From Uloborus plumipes (lineage: Eukaryota > Arthropoda > Arachnida > Araneae > Uloboridae): DNA of 64,000 bases. Under the pieces are notes generated by a model. It saw only the letters and a program-made list of their open reading frames with translations. It was not told the origin of the DNA and ran no database searches. The stretch's first letter is position 1. The number at the start of each line of letters is the position of its first letter. The stretch lies in contig JAXGGA010005890.1 in NCBI GenBank assembly GCA_038373865.1, forward strand, positions 7,501 to 71,500, given 5' to 3'. The position numbers and the translations under genes were made by a program. This document shows positions 43,001 to 50,400 of this stretch, piece after piece.

Positions 43001-44388
43001 TTATAATCCACAGGATTTTTTTTGAACTTTGCGATTCGAATGTGTGACGCGCTGCCGACATGACATTGAGGCAATAAAAAGAGTTCTATTGTCACAAATT
43101 AAAGTAAAACCTGAAAATTTTGTCATGGATTGTATGTACGACGCAGTTTACTGTATGGGAAAAGAAAAAATTTTGGTTTTTATTTGGAAGTGCTTGAGAA
43201 ATTAATTTGTGACTTAAATTAGCACGTTCCCTGATATTCACCCCTATGATGTAACTTGGGTGGCGGTGGCATAATAAAAAATGTATAAACTAATCCTTTA
43301 AAGTAATTTTCAAATATTATTTGTCACTTTGTCTTTTATGATGACTTATTTACATTATTTAAATGCAAATTAATTGCATATTAAATTAAGACAAAAACAA
43401 AAATCAGTATTCTTAATTAATTTTTAAAACATAGAAATCCTCCTCCCCCCCCTCCCTTCCCTTTTTCAACAAGCAAAATAAACAATAAATCTAAAAAAAA
43501 ACCAATAAAACCCGCCCGGGTTGGGTTTTTTGAAAAAAAAACGGATTTTTTGCAACCCTGATATGTATATATATACATGCATCTTTAATCACTTGTTTGA
43601 ATGAAAGAATATCGTTTAATGTAGTTTGGGTATATATAGTATCATTTGGCAAAAGTTGTTTTGGAAACAACTGATTTGCTAAAAAGTTCAATAAAGCCTT
43701 TTTCCTTATTTAAAAGATAACAAGATTCATTAAGAAAACAAATGAAAGATAACAAAATTTGTTTCTCGGGCAGGTTTAAAGCATAATCAAACCACAAAGA
43801 GTCAAAACAGTCCTTTTAGAGTGGTACTAGCTATGAAATAAAGTCACATGTAGGAACAGTCAATCACTAGGTTATAAAATTACAAGGTGTTCATATCATT
43901 TCATAAAGCAGTGTACTACAATATAGTATTGATAACAAAAATTCATGATAAGATTTAGTTTTCCTGTTTTATTCTGTACAACTATTCAAGAGCTATACTG
44001 GGAAGTTTCTGTCTTTCTCTCCTGACAAGGTACTGTCAGCACAACAAAAAAAAAAATTCCAAGTCTAGCCGTTATTAATGTAAAAAGAAAAAAATCCTGA
44101 TCCTTAATCAAGGTAAGTCCAAAGATTGGCTCATGAAGGCATTTAACCTCACTAGGTTAGATAATAAAGATTGAAAAAGAGAAAGTTATATCAAGACACT
44201 AACACTGTAAGAAAACTGCATTACCTGTTTGAGGAGAGATGCAAAAGTCATCTTCAACAGAATGTCCATAACATGAATAATAGCCTTCATATTCTGCAAA
44301 AAAAAGCAAGAAAGAGAAAGAAATATTTTAGTAGCAGCCAAACTATTAAGCATTTGCAAAATTTTGTTTATATATATATATATATATA

Positions 44389-44450
<62 letters not shown>

Positions 44451-47400
44451 TATATATATATATATACACATTTTTTTTTCTCAGTAGAACCCCAATTTTA
44501 TGTTTTCCGTTGGACCAGTGGTAAAATACGTACCAAGCGGGAACACACAAAACCCAGGTCTGTGCATACTTTTTAGCAAGTAATACTTATTCAATGAACT
44601 AGTGGGAAAATATGTAATCTTAAATGGTTTTTTGTTTTTAGATAGTTTCATTTATAATACTTTCTATACTAAAAAATTTCGCAAATTTGAACTTTCAATA
44701 TTCTGCAATTCAAGAACTTTTAATATTATGCAAAAAAATTTACATAATTGAGGGCCGCCAAAATGTTTATTTCAATGAACTAACGAACTTCTTTACTAAC
44801 GATAGAAATTTATTCAGTGCATAGTACAAACCCGTAGAAAGATTGGGTTTAATAAAAATGCATAGATGAATAAAGAAAGCATCTTCACATTGAGCTGTCG
44901 ACTTATTTACATTTCTTTTATCTTTTTATTTCTGTAAAAATATCATCATGAAAATTACAGTTACATGGAGAAAAATACATGTGACCTCCAAGTATGTTTC
45001 ATATAGGAAAAATAAATAAATAAATACAGTAAGCAAGATTTAAAATAGTAAATACCTTAATGAAGAGTCACACTAGCAGTACTAAGTGTTTGAATATGTA
45101 AAGTGAATGCAAACCAAAACTTTATCTATAGAGATTCACGATCCATGACAATTTAAGTGAAATAAAGTGAAAAAAAAAAGTCTTATGGTGTCACCGAAAA
45201 GTACCACATTTGTCTAAAATGCTTTTAAAAAATTTACTGGGGCCCCAAAAGCTTACATTTAAAACAAAACCATCAGGCTGGAAATTGAAAATTTATTATG
45301 AAAAAATTAAAAGCACTCAAATGGTTTCCGAAGAAGAAAAAAATATCAAGGGAGGATTTTTCACAGTGTTTTTATTCATAATTTAATCGAATAAAAGAAG
45401 ACAAGAACGTAGTCAAGAAAAAAGAAGGGTGCATGGGAGGTTCGGAACCCTTCATTTTATACCACCAAAGATATCCCATTAAGCAAGTTTTTAAACCATT
45501 TATTTTGAAAAAATTCTGGAAAAGAGTTCCAAAATCCCATTCCTTTTCTATCACCTATTGTCATCAAATTTGGCCCACAATTTTGCAAAGCGGAGAGTGC
45601 CCTCACCTAAAACCCACAAGAAAGATCTCCATCTCATCATTGAAGATCCTCTAAAATTTTGTTTTGAGGACTTCAATTTGGAAAAATTCTGGACCCTCCA
45701 ATTTGGAAAAGTTACTGACCTTCAGAAAGAACCCCTAATAGCATAATCTGCAGCTACGTTTCTGGATCTCGGAAAATTACCTAAGGTGCGTCCCTTACCT
45801 CTCCTCTTACAAACATTACTAATTGTACTATCTAAAAACAGAGTTTTAAAATCTAACTTCAAAAACTTTCCCCGGGAGAGTCGCTCTTTTGCCAGCATCC
45901 TTGAAGAGTGTCCTAACTTTCTTTTTAAGGTCTTGAATTTTGGGTGCTCCTCTAACTTACCCCCCCCCCCCCTTGGCGATATTTGAAAAAAATCGCCAAT
46001 CATACGGCGATACATTTTTGTGTATGGTACAATGATGACGTTATTGGATGATTTGGAATGAGCTATGGAACTACAACCCTTCACCTACGTCATTTCAACT
46101 TGTTTGTGTTGTGGTGCGGAAAATTGGAAGGAGTGTTGCTTTTTATTATTTTCGCTTTGTATCTGAAGAAAAAGCGTATTACTGTTTTTTTTTTCAAAAC
46201 TATTTACAGTAGTTGTCTATCCGTATTGGCGCCTAGAAAATATGAGTGTTTGCAAGTGTTAAGTGAATAGTGGGTGTTAACAAACGTTAGAAAGCGCGCC
46301 ATTTTTTTGAGTGCTAGATTAGTGGTATTTTCGCTATTGTGTGTTGTAGCCTAAGAAAATATGAGTGTTTGCAAGTGTTAAGTGAATGAGGGGTGTTAAC
46401 AACTGTTAGAAAGTGCGCCATTTTTTGAGTGCTCGATTAGCGGCATTTTCGCTGTTATGTGTTGTTGGAAGTGAAATCTTTGTGCTTTGCAAGTAGGGAG
46501 ATGAACTATTTAGTGTTGTGTCAGTATGTGTCGTAATTAGCAGTTGTCATCTCTTGTATCGGCACATCCTAAGCAATACGAAGGTGAGTTCATATTTGGC
46601 TGTTTTGTTCAAAAATTGATAACATGAAAGATGAAACATTGAGGTTCATTTTTAAATCTTGCAAATTGAACGAAACCCCGTACTTTATGCTACTTATTTA
46701 TTTCCATAGCAACATATGGAAAAATACTTTTCTGTAGTTTAATAATATTTTTATAGCGTTTTTATTTATAAAAACGTTAATTTTATGTACTGAATAACTA
46801 AAATAAGCCACCTCTGGTACTTTTGAAAAATATGAAGCGTCATTTTATGGAAAATTTTATAAGCAAATTTGAAACATGATAGAAAATAAATTGATGGTTG
46901 TTTGCGACTTACTTAGGAGACGTTTTTACTATTCATATATCGAAATTTGAGGAATTTTTCAAATTGTTTTGACTTTACATTGACAAAATCCTTTAGTGCG
47001 ACATATGTTTGAAAAGTTATTGATTTTGTTGTTGGCTAGTTTTTATTTACTATGCTACTATAGAAATAAGGAATCTTTGCTACTTTAAAAAACAAATAGT
47101 GTTATTTTTCTGCAAATGTAATCTATACAGTAGTATTATTGCAGCGCTTATTCGCTGCATTTCATGCAGTTGTAGTACGTTGTTTTATTATGAACCATAG
47201 ATATTTTAGGTAAAATAAGGTACAGAATCTTTATTGTTTAGTAATATTTGCTTGTGTAAATGTTACTAATTAAACAAAATTACCAACAATGTTTTTGTTG
47301 GGTTGTTTTGTTGATTTTGAAGCGTATATTTGCAATAACTTTGCAGTATAGTATTGAGTGTGATTTTTTACTGTGCTGACTTTCGTATACATGTAAGAAA

Positions 47401-50400
47401 TCACTGTTATCTGAAAAACGTTTGTATTCTTCATTTGTTGAAATTGAGGATTTTTGATATTTCCTTTTACATTTTTTATGTCAATATGAATTTTTCTGTT
47501 GGTGCCAAAAGAGCATCGCTAAGAATGTTGTACGATGTTTTTTGTCGTACATCGAAGTCTTGGCGATGATTTTTTGGCGCCAACAGGAAAAAGTCGCCAA
47601 GAGGGGGGTAAGTCAGATTTGTTCCGAATTTTGAATGGTTTCCTGGGTATTGCCTTCCAAAAACTCATTATATTGCTAAGAGATTTACAAAATATAAAAA
47701 TTCACCATCGCTGAATTTTAAAACACAATGATTGATTTTTAATGCATTTTTAACCACTTTGCAGTTTATGACGAGATATCTCGTCCATTTAACATGTATT
47801 CTTGGGACTGCCCAACCGCAGAGTGGTTAAAGACCCCACACGCAAAAAAGCATGCCTTGAGAAATGAAATCTCTAATCTCATAGCTGAATCTTTCAGTTT
47901 TTCACACACAAAATTGTTTATCAGCTACACGAACTTTTATTATTGAGCTTTTTTTCCTTCTGTTATCAATTATTTTAAGTCGATTATTTCACTATGGAGA
48001 TTAGATTCGAAAATTAAACAATCCAATAACTTGCTCAAAACTATATTTAAGATTTCAGAAATGCATTATTTGGCCACTTTTACAGATTACGGTAGCCTTG
48101 GTTAGCAGCATTGTGAATGCAATGCTGTTAACCAGGGGTACATGTTTCTACTCGTGCTGTTACGAAAAGCTTCTTGCTCCTTTGGCGCCAACAGTCGAAA
48201 AGTGAAACCACCCAGCGATATGACGTCACCGTCGCTTGAACTTGAAAAAGAATATTCAAAAAAAACTCGTGAAACAAATTTTTTTTCAATGATGATATGT
48301 GTGTGTTCATGTATGTTATTCTATCATTTAAAAATAAAATTGAAAAATCAAATTCTTCCCCAATTGGGAAAGAAATTGCTGGTCCCGCTAACATTGTCAA
48401 AGATGAACAAAATCTTATTTTTAAGACTTCAATTTAAACAATTTTTGGGTTGGGCCTCAGAATATCTCCTGCACCACAGATCCTCTAAAACTGGTTTTAT
48501 AGCTACAATTTTGAAAAAATTTCGGGGGTGAACAGTTTTTAAAGTTTTATTTTCGAAAAATGAATGAAGGAGCACCCCAAACTTAGCATTCCCGAAGATC
48601 GTCTAGTGTGCATATTTAAGAGTGCAAATTAGAAAAGTTCCAATTTCCTCATTTACTAATACCTGCAAAGATTGTTCCTAAAACTGCCTTTTTAGAGTGA
48701 CACTTTCAAAAAAAAAATCAGGGCAGCACCTCCAAACCCGCTCTAACATAATTACGAGATATAAAACTTTTTAAAGTTTCAATTTTGAAAAATGAACTGG
48801 AGAGTGACCCCAAACCAGTTTTTCCCCCTAACATGACCAAATATTGTCTGATGAACATTTTTAAGAGTATATAAATTATGGAAAAAAAAAACGTGTGCAT
48901 AGCCCAATTTCTGCTTCCCAGAACACCTCCAAAACCATCTAAAACTGGTTTTAGAGCTGCATTTCAAAACTAAATTCGGGTGAGAATCTCCGAACCCCCA
49001 TCTTTCCCTTCTGTAACATAGTTAAAGGAATAACAAGCTACGCTTTTTTAAATTTTCATTTTGGAAAATGGATGGGGTAACGACCTCAAACCTCTTTTAA
49101 CATTTTTGAAGACTACAAAATCTGAAATTTCCCAGGGATAATCCTCTGTTTTTCAAATACGTTAGAACTGATTAGGGGGCCGCCAATTTCATACACCCGA
49201 CTTTTTTGACCCCACAACTAGTTATGTCTACTCACCCATAAGTACTTATTTCTAGCACTGAGTGTTGCACTGATTTAAAAATTATATATGTAGAGAGAAA
49301 CAAACTATTTAGCAAACTTGCATTACATTAAAAATAATAATAAGTGTGGAAATTTATAAATCTGAAACTTATCTTTAAAGCTTTGCTTGTTACTTTACAT
49401 TAATCAGATTTTACATATCTAAATAATATGTAAAAATTTGTAAAACATTTTGGGGAAACTATTTAATTCCTAAGAAGAAAAAAACAGTTCCCAAAAAACC
49501 ATCTGGTTTAAACCAGTTTAAACCATGCTTTAAATCAAGTGGTTAAAATCAAATAGCCCTATGTACTGAAGCTGAAACAGCAAAAAATAGGTTTTAAGTT
49601 TAAAGCAGTTAAATATTTTAGGAAATTTTTAACTCCTTTAAAAGGTTTTGCTTTTCATTTATCTTTATTTCTTTCACTTTATAGCTTAAAATTGCTTAAA
49701 CTAGTACTGGTCTCTGAAAGTGTGCAACATTCTGCAAAAATTGATTTTCCAAACATTTAACTCTTAAAGTAATTAAGCATTGCACTTATTTTAAACTAAA
49801 CAATAAATAAAAAGCACGTTTAAGTTTTATCAAAGCATTTTTAATGTTCTTCATTAACTTGCTGAGGTGAAATAATTGTAAAAACATCATCCATAAGTTG
49901 TTAGTGCCAATTCTATTTTTGCCATTTTGGAAAAAACTGGCAAAACCCAATTTTTGACAGGTGTAAAAAAGTATCGTTTTAGCTGGATGCTTATAATTTT
50001 GACAAAGACAAGTAGAAAGTTTTTTGGGTAAATTTGATTAAGCCATAATTATATATTCAATAAAAAAAACACTTGTTTATTTTTTTAAATAATTATTTTC
50101 CTAATGCAATAAATGGTTAGGGTACCCCAAAAAACAGAAAGCCTAAATTTTTTATTGCATACCTTCTTTTGTCTTTCTTTTACATCAAAACAACTGTAAA
50201 AAAAGTTTCAGGAAATTTGAACAACGGCAACCCATGCCAACTAGCACCTGAAAGTGCAAACCAGCACTTGTTCACTAGGTCAAATCAAAATTATTTTTGG
50301 GGGGAAATTCGAAATTTCAAGTTGATACAACACTTTCTCTATAACCTTACATGTATCTCAAAAACATTTATCCAAATTTTAAATCAAGTACTCCACACGA

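Larger units (their letters stand above)
40439..43240. mobile_element. GGGTGAATATCAGG-ended element with repeated GCTGCCGACATGACA motif
   Basis: Inverted ends GGGTGAATATCAGGAAAAGT and CCTGATATTCACCC lie between CTAT flanks (possible 4-bp TSD). The motif GC(T)GCCGACATGACA recurs at about 42506, 42662 and 43051, with diverged copies GTTACCGACATGATG near 40617 and GTTACCGAACTGACA near 40637. It is nested in the hAT element and split by the ~1.2-kb insertion at 41220-42445. Superfamily uncertain. Confidence 0.65.
40002..43560. mobile_element. hAT element, ~3.56 kb with nested insertions
   Basis: The left end CAGGGTTGCAAAAAACCCAC is matched by GGATTTTTTGCAACCCTG at the right. The 8-bp flanks are ATATATAT (39994-40001) and ATATGTAT (43561-43568). 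Both ends carry ACCC(A/G)CCCGGGTT(T) and AACCCAATAAAACCCAC blocks. Most of the interior is a second element (about 40439-43240), which itself contains a third. No transposase. Confidence 0.82.

Noticed and set aside
44364..44576. Open frames of Ile-Tyr repeats
   Set aside because: Translation of a TA microsatellite.
45722..46084. 120-codon minus-strand open frame
   Set aside because: Crosses the border of the TA-flanked element at 45960 and its C-run, so it is a chance join of two sequences.
48142..48531. 129-codon open frame
   Set aside because: Spans unrelated repeat pieces in the degenerate repeat field; no recognisable domain or splice context.
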